Source: Solanum dulcamara
Taxonomy: Eukaryota > Streptophyta > Magnoliopsida > Solanales > Solanaceae
Reading direction: 5' to 3'
Length of the DNA: 64,000 bases
NCBI RefSeq assembly: GCF_947179165.1
Contig: NC_077240.1
Location: 689,501 to 753,500 of the forward strand
The notes under the pieces: model-generated
What the model was told of the DNA's origin: nothing
Databases searched by the model: none
Seen by the model: the letters and a program-made list of their open reading frames with translations, nothing else
Made by a program: the position numbers and the translations under genes
In this document: positions 1 through 12,300 of the stretch, one piece after another
How the letters are laid out: each line of letters begins with the position of its first letter
How positions within the stretch are numbered: the first letter of the stretch is position 1

Positions 1-1403
1 TTAAGCATAAAATAATTTTAAGTTGATCAGCCAAACACTTAAAAAAACTGAAAACAACTTATAAATCAATCCAAACAGGGAAGTGTTATGAAGTTTTTAC
101 TTGCAGAAGTTTTGAACTTTAACACGCTATAATAAAGTTTTTCATGTTTTAGATAAGAATATTTTTGCGTTGACTAACTACACGCTAAATAGTTTTAAAA
201 TCGTGGCTAAAATTTATGTAGCGGTTATCAATTCCTCCCAAATTTAGTGGCTCCAAATTTTAGTATTTAATATTTTGTTTTTCCTTAGACAATATTGAAA
301 TTTGTAGACAAAATAGATTATAAATCTTCATGTGAGAAGAAAAAAGAAAGATTGCCTACTTGTTAATGAGGGTAATATTTTAGAATTTTAAATTAAAACG
401 CTCAAATTTTCATACTAGTATATAAACTTCTTATAATAAGATTTAAAACAATATATTGCAAACACATGACTAATATCTTATTTAACTTAAATTAACACTG
501 TTCATATGAATAATAATATTACCACATGAAATTAAATGTTTTATGTCTTGTAAATATTACAATATAGATAACAACTATGAAAAATAGTGAATTTGAATTT
601 AGATTACTAATTTTGTTGAACTGCCACTGAAATTATACGGGATAACATTAAATTTTCGTGTGAAATTTTCCCTTAGCTATGAATGACTTTCATCTCCAAT
701 CACTTTACTTCTTGAAAAATAATTGGTTTAACATCAATTGTTATTCATAAATAAACATTTATATATTACTAATTAAGATCTCAAAGAAGGTAGGCATAAA
801 AATACCTCAAAATATTGCATTCTTAAAACATATAAAATTAAATTGTCTTTTTAATCATATATTTTTAAAAAATTAAATCGCGTGTTGACCGTGATCAACT
901 TATACCACCACTTTTAAAAATATGGTTTTGACCCTCAAAACTCATTCGGAACTTTATAAATATGAACCAATAGTGCAAATTGATCAAAAAACATGTTTCA
1001 GAGCCAATGGAACTAGCAGAATCATCACCTGACACTAGGAACTCGATTTGTTGACCAAAGTCAAACTTAGCTCATTAAAATCAAACTTTTCAACTCAAGA
1101 CCTCAAATCCATGTATTAACCCCAAATGTGATTCCGATAACTCTCCTATACTAATTTTCACATTTTAGAGCTGATAGAACTGACGGAACCCCATTTTGAG
1201 ATCCGTAGCTCTGTTTGGTACCCAAAATCACTTTTTAACACTTAAAGCTTATGAAAACTTTAAAAATCACACAATTCACAACCCAATAAGATTTTAACAA
1301 AATTAACAACAAAAACCGATCAAATAACACTCAAGAGCACTAAAGATAGGGGTAAATTGGTAATTTTGCACAAATTTCAGAAAATGACCCTCAAGGTCAT
1401 TAC
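1..1403. other. AT-rich intergenic DNA, possible LTR-type remnant
   Basis: No gene is visible. The stretch from about 860 to 1403 is less AT-rich, lacks open frames and has the look of a degenerate LTR-retrotransposon terminal region. It ends in a phrase about a gene-like 'ccctcaaggtcattaca', directly next to the mitochondrial insertion. This reading is by resemblance only; no second LTR or target duplication was found. Confidence 0.3.
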
Positions 1404-1404
1404 A

Positions 1405-1452
1405 GTGTGTTTTGGATATAGCGGATCATAGGTTCGAATCCTGTCACCTTGA
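1405..1452 (+). pseudogene. trnP: Truncated mitochondrial tRNA-Pro (3' part)
   Basis: Only the anticodon-loop region, variable loop, T-arm and acceptor 3' strand are present; the D-arm and 5' acceptor strand are missing. The T-arm and the CACCTTGA end match the plant mitochondrial tRNA-Pro(UGG) as I know it. Because the 5' half is lost it cannot fold into a tRNA. Confidence 0.65.
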
Positions 1453-1860
1453 TATGAATACAGTAGCTTTCTCTGTGATCGGACAATAAAGCAAAGAATG
1501 AAAAGTTTAAGATTATGCTTTCCTCTTCTTCTTTTTTTATTAATCTTTTCTCACCCTGGCTTGTACTTCTAAATAGAAAAAAAGATTAAGAACAAAAAGA
1601 AAGGAGTTGAGAGCCACTTAATTGTAAGTAGAAAAGACATTCAACAAGTCAATTAGCTCGGAATGAGAGAGTGAGAGTGGAATCTCATAAAGAAAGACTT
1701 TCCTAGGCCGCTTTGAATAACTACGCATAGCCTACTCCCAAATGATGAAACCGCCTTTCTGTCTCATCCGAAAAATAATTTTCTTTCTAAGAGTAGGCAT
1801 AGAGAGATTTTTTGGGGGAAACTTGCAAGTACAATTTGGGGTAGGCGGACGTCAATCCTA

Positions 1861-2305
1861 CCTTATGAGTGTTCGGACTATAACAGTTCCAATGAAAAGT
1901 CACCCATACTTGACAGTTATACAATCCGAGAAGATGATCTAGAATTGGGTCAATCATATTTATCAGAATTCGATAATAAAGTGGTTCTACCAGCATAGAG
2001 CCCAAGTCCCTCCTTCCGCTCTTGGCTTCGTCGCGTGAGAGCCAAATGAATCGAAAGATTCATGTTTGGGCGAATCCCATCCCCGCGCAATGAATTGCAA
2101 ATGAAATGTACCAATTTTTTAGCACGTATATACATTTTATTGTAACAACTTCTGATGTACCTCATAGTTGAGCTAGACCTTCCTTAGGTGTCAAATGTGA
2201 TGTTGTATCTGGTTATTTAAATCAAACATCTATTTCAGTATATTGAGAATAAATTTATTATGATATGTGTAGTAAGATTTTTGGAACTTCAGGCTTTATA
2301 GAAAA
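1861..2305 (+). pseudogene. cox2: Broken cytochrome c oxidase subunit 2 (cox2) fragment
   Basis: Two blocks match plant mitochondrial cox2. Positions 1875-1995 correspond to the stretch that encodes [14 protein letters not shown] and the following residues to the conserved VVPA. Positions 2123-2305 resume at the adjacent conserved segment ([20 protein letters not shown] in the functional protein) and run on past the copper-site region. Here the copy carries many substitutions, stops in place of tryptophan and other changes. About 127 bases of other sequence (1996-2122) separate the blocks. COX2 is the copper A subunit of complex IV; this nuclear copy cannot encode it. The insert is not at a cox2 intron position that I recognise. 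Confidence 0.75.
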
Positions 2306-3362
2306 AAAGAAAGACTTGGCTTGAAGGGAAATGCTTTAGGAAAGAAAGATCCAAGCTTATGCTGAATCGAGAGTGGACTTGTCTTGATCTTATGTGAGTT
2401 CTAAAAATTCAGATTTTTTTTTACCATATGTAGCTCTTCTTTAGTGGTAGAAAAATTGCCTATGCTGTTGTGCAAAAATACGTTCTCTCTTTGGTCAAAT
2501 ATTTTAATTTTTCCTTTTTAAAAAAAGAAAAAGTGTTTTAGCTTCATAAAACCTGATCAAATAAACTCATTCCTTTCATTTCAAATTAATATCCGCTTTC
2601 ACAAAAATCATTACTACATTAAAAATTAAATAATTATTTCTAATTATATATTTAATAGTAAATAATGTTCACAACACTCAAGAGAAAATAGAATCTATTT
2701 GATTAAATAAAAATAATTTAATATGATTTGTTATTTTCTTGATGAGCAAAACGATAATTTAAATGAACGAAAGAAGTATAAAATTTGGATTACCACCTCT
2801 AGTTTTCGATTGACCCTTTAGAGTAATAAAAAAGAAAAAAAAATTGGATGGTTGATATTCAAAAGAGAATAAATAAGGGTGACATGAATTTTTAATAAAC
2901 CAATAATTATTTATTTTTTTGAATAAATTTTATTTAAATATTCGATTTACGATCGGTTTGAATTGAGCACTTGGACAAAGTGTTTTTATTAGACACTTAC
3001 AATTCATTTTTTTTTTGCACATCATGAGTTAAATCGCTTAAATTATGTTATTTTATTTAATCATACACATCAATCTCAATTTAAATCGTTTAACTTATAC
3101 ATAGGTACTTGAGAACATGCGTAAAATATTTATTTTTAAAAAATTTAAGTATAAAATATCAAATATAAGCACTTTATTATATATTTAATTAAAATAAATA
3201 ATAATTTAGTGACAAGTTTAAAACTGTTGAGGTGAGTTTCCCTCCAAATCCGACAAACCCAGGCAACCCGGGAAACACGAATCGGGTCAATCCGATTGAA
3301 TTAGGGAAGACAGAAACGGGAGAGTTTGAAAAAGGAGGGAAGCAAAGAGTGTATAATCGTCC
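2306..3362. other. Intergenic DNA and ATR upstream region
   Basis: AT-rich, with no gene or recognised repeat to about 3230. From 3235 to 3362 the composition becomes richer in G and C and purine-rich just before the ATR start codon, as expected for a transcribed leader. No TATA box is evident, which is common for plant housekeeping genes. Confidence 0.4.
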
Positions 3363-6300
3363 ATGGCGAGTCTGTCGAGTTTAGTCCACGAACTTCGAGA
3401 ACGCATAGCAGCTTCATCATCTACACCTCCTAATATCCGAAACGACGATGCATTGGAGGTCCGATTTCGTGCCGTACTTCCCAATCTTCTCAATGCCTAT
3501 GTCGTTCCGTCTGCCTCAGGTCTTTCTTTTTCTTATAGAATTTTCTCTTGCTACTCTAAATGTTAAGTAATTTTGATTATTCCTTTTTGTTTGAATATCT
3601 TGTAGCGAACGAGAGAGAGGTTTTTGCAGTGCTAAAGCTCATAGCACACACCGCTAAGAACTTTCCTGGAGTATTTTATCATGGCAAAGCTGGTGCTGTT
3701 CTTCCTGTGATAGGACGTATATTGCCATTTTTGGCTGAACCTGCTTTCCGGTGAGTTGTTTTGAAACATTATTTTCTGCATTACATTTTCATATTTGAGT
3801 AGCTGGATATGTTAGGTTTGAATCGTGACTATAACTATGCATATGAACTCATTTGCCCCAGCCTTGGTTGGCGGCAACTATTCGAGTTGTAGTGGTAGGT
3901 TGCCAGGTGAATTAGTGGAGGTATGCCCAAGCTGGCCTAGACATAACTGAATGGAGAAAGCTTACTTGAGTTTGTTAGTGTTGTCTTGTGATATACTCGC
4001 ATTATTTATTGCTAAGAAACATGTACTCTCTTTAGTCATTGGAATTTGGATCTTTGATGAGAGCCCATTTTTCCTTTCTTGCATATTTCAACGGAAGAGA
4101 TAGGGGAGTTAGAATTGAGGTTTTATGAGAGACATTACTTTTGTTAAAAGCAAGCTTGCTTGAGTTTGTTAGTCCGTGTCTGATTTTTCCAACTCCAGAC
4201 ACACAGACATCACTTCTTTTTTTTTTTTTTAAAAACGGTTACATGAATCTGTTAGTCTGGCCTTTTGAGATGCTCTTTAATTATCTTCTGCATAGAAACA
4301 CGTAGAACAGTAGAAGTGCTGTTAGCCTCTTTGCTCAGTGGAGTTCCGACCCTTGATGAGAGTGATGAGAGCCTATTTTGTCTTTTTTTGCATGTATCAA
4401 GATGCTGACAAGATAATGAGTTGGAATTGAAGTTTTATGAGAGTTACCTCAGATTAATTCCATGTAGTTAAGAGTAACAGCTAACAACCATTCTGATTTT
4501 TCCAGTTCCAGACATGCAGTGATTATTGAAACAATTGGAGCCCTATTATCTACTCTTCGTACAGGAGATCGAGATGCTTATCGGCAATTCTTTATGGACA
4601 CGTTATTGGTGGTTGAAGGTATACATTGAAATTGTTTTCAAGTAGTTCCAGTAGATCCATGAATTGCAATGTGGATTGGTGGTAGATAATCAAACAAAAG
4701 TTTCAGTGTGACTAGAGTCAGCAAATTGCTAAAGTAGTGCCTTTGGGAGATAAACTATTCATATGTACATTAAGATTATTTCGATCATGTTAAAGGGAGC
4801 TCAAAGAAAAACATCAATGCAAATAATGACTGATGAGGAATGCCAGATAACACGGAAGAGATAAGTCAAATAATGTTTTGACTTGTCTACGAGTTAAATG
4901 GAAACAAAAAAAATAGATTACTATATGATTTCTTTTTATTTGGCTTCTATTATAATTATAGTTGAGATGTGTGTTTGACGTTTCTGGATTATGACTATGC
5001 CCCAACTGTCATGAACATTTCTCTAGAATTTTACTTGCACAACAAATATGTCGATGTTATGCTTATCTGCATTGAGCTTGAGATATGTAATTTTTCCTAA
5101 CATCTTTTGAGAAACCCAAACGATCTGGCAGGTAGTTTTCCTCCTCATTTGATTGCTATTACCAGAAAACCTGACTTGTTTCTTCTTCATGTAGATCTTC
5201 TTCATGTTGCTTCACTATGTGATAAACGAAGCTCTACAGAACCACAAGAAGTATTTTTGAGGTGTTTCAGTGTATCATGTGGCGGAGATTGGAGCAACCA
5301 CGAAACAACGATATTAAATGATCTCCCCTTGTGTTGTAAACCTCCTGATGGCCATGGCATTCTGATTAATGTCAAAGGCAAAGAAAGGTGGCAGCCTTTT
5401 GCTTCTGCTTCCATCAAGATTCTCTGTAGATGTTTAACCGAAGGAACTCTATATGTTGAAGGACTCCTTAAGATCTCATCTGTTTTGTCTGCATGTACAC
5501 TTCTGTGTTACGGAGATGTTGATGTGCAGATGGTTGGTACTTCCATAGCAAGCTATCTTGATTTCTTTATAACATGCTTTGTGGTTATTCATAACTTTAA
5601 CCTTGAGGCCCTTTACTCTCTTGCTTTTTTAGTCTGATATTTTCCTTGCCAAAATTTTAATCAAGGCATGTTTTGACTTTCTACGAATCACTGGAGCAGC
5701 TATGAATCGTGAAATGATTCCTGCTGAGAGATTGATTCAATTGATTACGGCCATATTATGCGGAGATGAGGATGGGCTTCCAGTCTTCAGGTACCGATAC
5801 TTAACTTTTGACTTTGGAGTTCTGATATAAAGGGCAAACCACCTCTAAATTTTGAGTAACATTGCTATTCCTCTCTTCTGCATTTGGCTTAGTGAATATG
5901 GATACCAGCAGAGCGTGCACTTATGTTGAAAAAAAAAAAAGTAAATGAAGGAGATGCACCAATTTGACTTCTCTGCTTAGTACAAATTCAAAATCCTTTT
6001 GTGTATTCTTTTGCCATTTAATCCAGGGATATAGGATATTTGTTTTGTTAGTTTGTGGACTTAAGCATATGAGATCCGTAGTGTTTCTTGATCATGGTTG
6101 AGGTTATCATCCTGACACACTTTAGCAATCACATAGCAACTTCATTGAAACTTCTTCCAGATTCTTCCAGAAATGGTTAAGAACATCTCTTAAACTCGCA
6201 CTGGAAATGGTTATGGCTCAAAGCTCAAGTTTGTTGAAGAGCAACATCAGCATTAAACAAAATCTTGAAGCCATCGCCGATCCATTTTCTGAAGAGATAG

Positions 6301-9300
6301 GGAATTAGAATTGAAATTTTAAGGCTAAAATCCCATTTGCTTTGTTTATTCTGAATCTCTCCTTGCTTAATTGTTTGCTTCTGCACATAATCCCTTGTTT
6401 CACTGCAGCAATACAGCTTATGATTCGTCCATTGGCGGATGCCTTCATGTATTATACACCAATTGTCCTGATGACATTGTTAGATCGACATCTGCCGAAT
6501 TAGTTAGTATCTTTCCCCATTCGTTGCTTAAAACAAGAAGTCTTGACCTGAAGGTGCACTGAATCTTATTCCTTCTTCCTTCTGCTTATATATCTGTCTA
6601 TAGCAAGTGAACTTCTTCTCTATATAGTCTAAGCAACCTAAATGAATTGATTTTTGCCCTCTGATATAATTGTTTTAATAGTTAAAAACTTATTTCAGGA
6701 TGCTTTATGTCTTGCCTATACTCGTATTGCAAAGAGTTGCCCTCCTCATATCTGGAGACCTGAATCTCTCATACATTTGCTTTACTCACCCACACCTATC
6801 ATGCCTTTAATCGAGTGCTTTCAAGTGGCTTTATCTAGGCTTTTTCCTGATCTTACTAGAGGTGAAAGTGTTAATAATGGTGTAAAAGGTTTATCTGATG
6901 TGCATGAAAGTCCAAGGGCTGCAGAGAAAAGACCAGGTGAAGATTTGGAGATTTCAAATGCCAAACATCAGAAAATTGATGGTGAAAATCGATATTCTAG
7001 TATGAAATATGAAGATGTGATCCAGCTTAGCTATGGATTTGGCTCTTTGGGGGAGAAACAATATGCTGATCATATGCACAACTCATTGACTCTTTTTATT
7101 AAACTTCTAAAGCCTCCTAGTCAGGAATCCAGTTCTTTGGGCCCAGAAGTTGCATTGACAGCTCTTAGTACACTCTGTATTGTTTTCTGTAGATATCCTC
7201 AAGCGGAACTTTCAATTCAAATATTCCATCAGATGAATGAATGGGTCCCTTGGGTGTGTGAAGAGGTTGGTGGTCAGTTATGCATGTTCATTTGAATTAT
7301 GCACTCCTTCGTCCCCATAATATGGTCATTGTCATGCAGGCAAATCAGAAATTTCCAAACCCTATTGATTTGCATTTCTTTTTAGAAGCAATTCACAACC
7401 TATTGATCATAGCAGGTAAATGCAAGATCTATGCTAATTCATTCAGCACTTCCAGTAACTTTTCATTGCTTATAATCTATCAGGAAAAAATATTCATTGC
7501 CTGTTAAAACAAGTTCCGAGTGAAGAAATAAGAGTTCCAACATATTTTGCTAAATCTTCATGTCTCATCAATTTGTTACTTTCGATGCTGATATTTCTCG
7601 AAAATGACATATCAACTATATGTGTTTCCGTTTGTTGGTTATTAAGGCAGCAGTATATTTTGTACTAATTCTATAACTTCTGCCAGAATAAATATTACCT
7701 CTCAGTCCAAGTTCTAAATTGATGTCATCCTTGTGAAGCAATTGCAGTGGGGATAGGTTTTTAATTTAGGTTGTGACGTCTTGCTAGTTTGCAGATAAGA
7801 GTTATCAGTTTAGTATTTGATAATTCTCTCCCGTTGCTTCTTCTCATTGTGTTCCATTTGTTGAATTAGCTAGCACTATTGCGCATATCAACATAACTGG
7901 GGATACCTTTGTTTTTTAAATGTGAATTGCAGTTGAAATCTACTTGCTTTGTTTCATAGCAATGTGAGTAATTTAAATTTATCTGGCTATTTATGATATC
8001 CTCTTAGAAGTTGTGTCTGTGAGTCAATGAAAAGATAAGTATCAACCTTCCATTAACTGCATTTTTTCTTTCTTTGTTTTGTTTGTCTTTCCTTTTTAAT
8101 ATGTAAAATCTATTTAGGCTCCCTTCCCAGTGAGAGTGAATATTTCAAGACCAAGGGCGGCAACTTAGCACTTATGCAGTCATTGCTAAGGCTACCATGG
8201 ACCAGATCTCAATCTACTGATACCTACTCATCATCGAAGGCAAAGATCCTTTCTCTGTGTGTGCTGTCTAAAATTGGGCCTATACTGCAAGGTGGAAATG
8301 ATCTTGATATATTGGACTTGGGACTCCATGATACCGCCGAGGATGTTAGGATTGAAGCTGTCATTTCCATGCCAGTGATATTAATGTGGTCTGGTTGTGG
8401 TTTACTGAATCATATTTTCAAGAGGCTGGAGTAAGTGAGAATTATATTTTATTTTTTAATGTATATTTGTATGAACAAGACTGCTCTATGTAACAGGCAA
8501 AAGTGGTTGTTTAATTTGGTATATTATATGTTGTCATGTGGTTTTGTATTTATCTGCTCTGATATACGAGCTTGTGCATATAGATGTGCAAATAAAGTTG
8601 GAGTAATTTCATAAATTTTCTGCTTCTCCGTCTCTACAATGTCAAGCAATCTTGCCATATCATTAATGAATTAGTTAATTTTTATATTGGTTTGCAGGAT
8701 CCTGGAAAAAGAGGCACATGGTCAAATTAACAAAGTAATCCCGGGGTGTCTTGGTTATTTGGCATGCCTTTATGGATCCTGTACAACTGGTGTATTAAGG
8801 AAATGCCAATGCAAATTTTACTTGCCAAAGGGTAATGTAAGACTAAATATGACATTGGATGACCTTGAGGGAGGATTTTGGTGTTCAAAGTGTGACATAA
8901 ATGCTGGACTTGTGAACCAATCAAATTCAACTGTTTTGAGTCTTCCTGACATACACAAGAAAGAGCCTACTGCAGATCATGAGTATGTTCATTTACAATC
9001 CATCTTCTTCCGGCTTCTTTTTGATGAATCATCAGAAGATGTTCAATTAGCTTGTGTAGATGTGCTTCAGAGAATACTCCTCCATGGAACTGAAAGTATT
9101 CTGCTTAAAACAAGATCTGAATGGTTAAAATGTGTTGATTTCCTACTCATGCACGAGAAAAAGGCCATTCGAGAATCCTTTTCTAAACAGATTAGTTTCT
9201 TCATTGAGGAACCTATTCTGAATTGTTTGTTCTTGTATGAGGAGGGCCACGAGGCTGCTAACAGATCCAAAGAACAAAAGTTCATGGACAAAATAAAATA

Positions 9301-12300
9301 CGCTGTGGAAAAAGCGGATGATCCTCTGGTTTTCGCAACTCTTCTAGAAGCTACAGCTGAGATTATGAAGGTGATTGATGTGCAGAGCCAGTCTTTTATG
9401 TTCTCCCTTATTTTATTGATTGAACAGCTTGATAGTCCCCATGTGACAGTTAGAATAATTGCATCAAGGTTGATAATAAAGTCTTGCTACTTTCATCTTA
9501 GAGGAGGATTTGAATTAATCCTGTCTCGATTTCTTCATATTCGAAATGATTTATTTGATTACCTGTCTATAAGGCTTGCAAGCCGACCCAAAATGGTTGA
9601 AGAGTTTGCAGCAGCTATTCTTGGCACTGATACTGAAGAACTTGTCAAGAGAATGGTTCCTGTTGTCCTCCCAAAGTTGGTTGTTACTCAGCAGGATAAT
9701 CAACAAGCAATTTTCACTTTATATGAGCTCGCCAAGCGCTTAAATACAGATATGGTGCAACTAATTGTTAATTGGCTACCTAAAGTACTTGCATATGCTC
9801 TTCATCGAGCCGATGGCCAAGAATTGCTATCTGTTCTGCAGTTCTACCATGAGCAGACTGGTTCTGACAAACAGGAAATTTTTGCTGCTGCACTCCCTGC
9901 CCTTTTGGATGAACTTGTATGCTTCACAGACGAAGATGAGTCAAATGAGATAAGTAAAAGGTAATATAGCTTCAGAAAGCACAAAGAAGATTACATTGTT
10001 GAGTTTCTTGAAGCATAGATTCTAGTTTCTGCTAAAGAGGCAGTTTTTGGCCTTTGTTCTTTATTTCTTATCTTTTCTATTTTGCTGTTCTTTTTCTTTA
10101 TTTCCCTTATTTTAGCTTTTCTCTCGGGGTGGCGAGAGCAGCTGAGGTGAGGTTGGATTAATTCTGAACTTTTACCTTTTTCTAGTGGGTTATTCTTTCT
10201 GGAAATGGAATCACAAATTGATAGTATATAAAGCAGGTAGAGGTCCTAGTTTCTAGTATTACTATCATGATGTCATCAGTTAATTGTACTGTGACTTTCC
10301 AGATTCCATCTGTTCTGTTGGGCTATAGTAGTGTCTGGATAAGTGGAAAATCTGAAAAGATCATGAAAGTACTTCTTCCTGCACAGGAATGTGACCGAGC
10401 AAGTATCCTTCCAAAATTTTGTCTTTTTTCCATCACCCTATTGAAGGTATACGTCTGTCCAGAAATCTTCCCATAAATTTTTGATAACTCCCTTTCTATA
10501 TGTATTAGAAACAACTTTAGCGCACCAAGAACCTTCCAAACTATATGTAGCATCCATGAAATTTCTCCCCAAGGCATCTTATTCATTTAAAAACCATCCT
10601 ATCAAGATTATTTAAAATGAAAAGTAGCTAACTGTATTCCAGAAGTAATGAAAATTACTGCAGCTTTACATTGTATGAATGATGTTGCTAATTTCACAGG
10701 TTAATGAAGGTGCCTCAGGTGATAAAAGAAGTTTCTGGGATTCTAACTGGTGAAGAAGATATTCCTGCGTTTTTAAGGAATCATTTTGTTGGTCTCCTAA
10801 ACAGCATTGATAGGAAAATGCTGCATGCTGAGGATATATCACTGCAAAGACAAGCTATCAAGCGAATTGAGATGCTGATAAGTATGATGGGTTCCCATCT
10901 TAGCACTTATGTACCAAAACTTATGGTTCTTCTCATGCAGGCTATTAATAAGGAATCACTTCAGGGGGATGGTCTTTCTGTTTTACATTTTTTCATCAAG
11001 AAGATAGCGCAGATATCACCATCTAGCACGAAGCACGTGATTTCTCAAGTTTTTGCAGCTCTGGTTCCCTTCCTGGAGAGAGAAAGTGAAAGTTCCTCTT
11101 CTCATTTGAATAAAATTGTGGAGATCTTGGAAGAACTCGTACTTCAGAACAGATCAATTCTGAAGGAACACATTGGAGAGTTTCCTCCTTTGCCTACTAT
11201 TCCTGCTTTAGATAGGGTGAACAGAATGATAAGTGCGGGCCGTGGAATGATGACCTTGAATGATCAGTTGCGGGATATTATTGATGGTTTGGATCATGAA
11301 AATTTGAATGTCAGGTATATGGTTGCATCTGAGTTGAGTAAATTACTCAACCTTAGGAGGGAGGATATCATGGCTTTAATTACTAAAGTAGGAGATGCAA
11401 ACAGGGATGTAATGAGTGCTTTGATCACATCTCTGCTTAGAGGATGTGCAGAACAATCAAGAACAATGGTTGGTCAGCGTCTGAAGTTGATATGTGCAGA
11501 TTGTCTTGGAGCACTTGGTGCAATAGATCCTTCAAAAGTCAAGGGATTTTCTAGCATGCGATTCCAAATTGCTTGTTCAGATGATGATTTAATTTTTGAG
11601 TTGATTCATAAGCATCTGGCCCGGTCCTTCAGGGCTGCTCCTGACACCATTATTCAAGATTCTGCAGCCTTGGCAATTCAGGAACTACTAAAGATTGCAG
11701 GCTGTGAGGCATCTCTTGATGACAATGTTGTAGCTTCTACTTCACAGACAAGAGGAAAACGACTGGTGAAGTTGCCTGTATCCATGGTGGATGGTAAGTT
11801 GACTGAAGTGCAGGGAAGGGGTCAGAGATTGTGGAATCGTTTCTCTAGTTACGTGAAGGAGATAATAGCCCCTTGCTTAACCTCCAGATTTCAGCTGCCA
11901 AGTATGTCGGATTCCACATCTTCTGGTCCAATCTATCGCCCTTCAATGTCATTTAGAAGATGGATATTTTTCTGGATTAGGAAACTGACTGCACATGCAA
12001 CAGGTTCTCGAGCAAGTATTTTCTATGCCTGTCGTGGTATAGTCCGTCATGATATGCAAATAGCAATGTATCTTCTTCCATATTTGGTCCTCAATGCAGT
12101 ATGTGATGGTACTGAAGAGGCACGCTGTGGCATAACAGAGGAGATTTTATCTGTTCTGAATGCTGCTGCATCAGAGTATAGCACTGATGTTGTTAACGGT
12201 ATAAGTTCAGGGCACAATGAAGTTTGCATTCAAGCTGTATTTACTCTTCTTGATAATCTTGGTCAATGGGTGGATGACGTACAACAGGAACTTTCACTTT

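Larger units (their letters stand above)
1405..2305 (+). pseudogene. Nuclear copy of mitochondrial DNA (NUMT): trnP end to cox2
   Basis: The stretch begins with the 3' half of a mitochondrial tRNA-Pro (1405-1452: anticodon-loop remnant, T-arm GGTTCGAATCC, acceptor end CACCTTGA). It ends in a decayed cox2, with undescribed DNA between them. Several hundred bases of mitochondrial-type spacer and coding sequence with many substitutions and stops fit an old organelle-to-nucleus transfer. It is not functional. The exact left and right borders are uncertain, since the flanks are AT-rich nuclear DNA. Confidence 0.75.

Noticed and set aside
1742..2165. Short open frames across the mitochondrial insertion
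   Set aside because: They are random frames through a decayed NUMT and do not follow the cox2 reading frame.
5107..5194. Use of the upstream part of the 176-codon frame as coding ATR sequence
   Set aside because: Acceptor AG at 5193-5194 gives the conserved VVED..HVASL join; the upstream AG would insert residues not expected in ATR.
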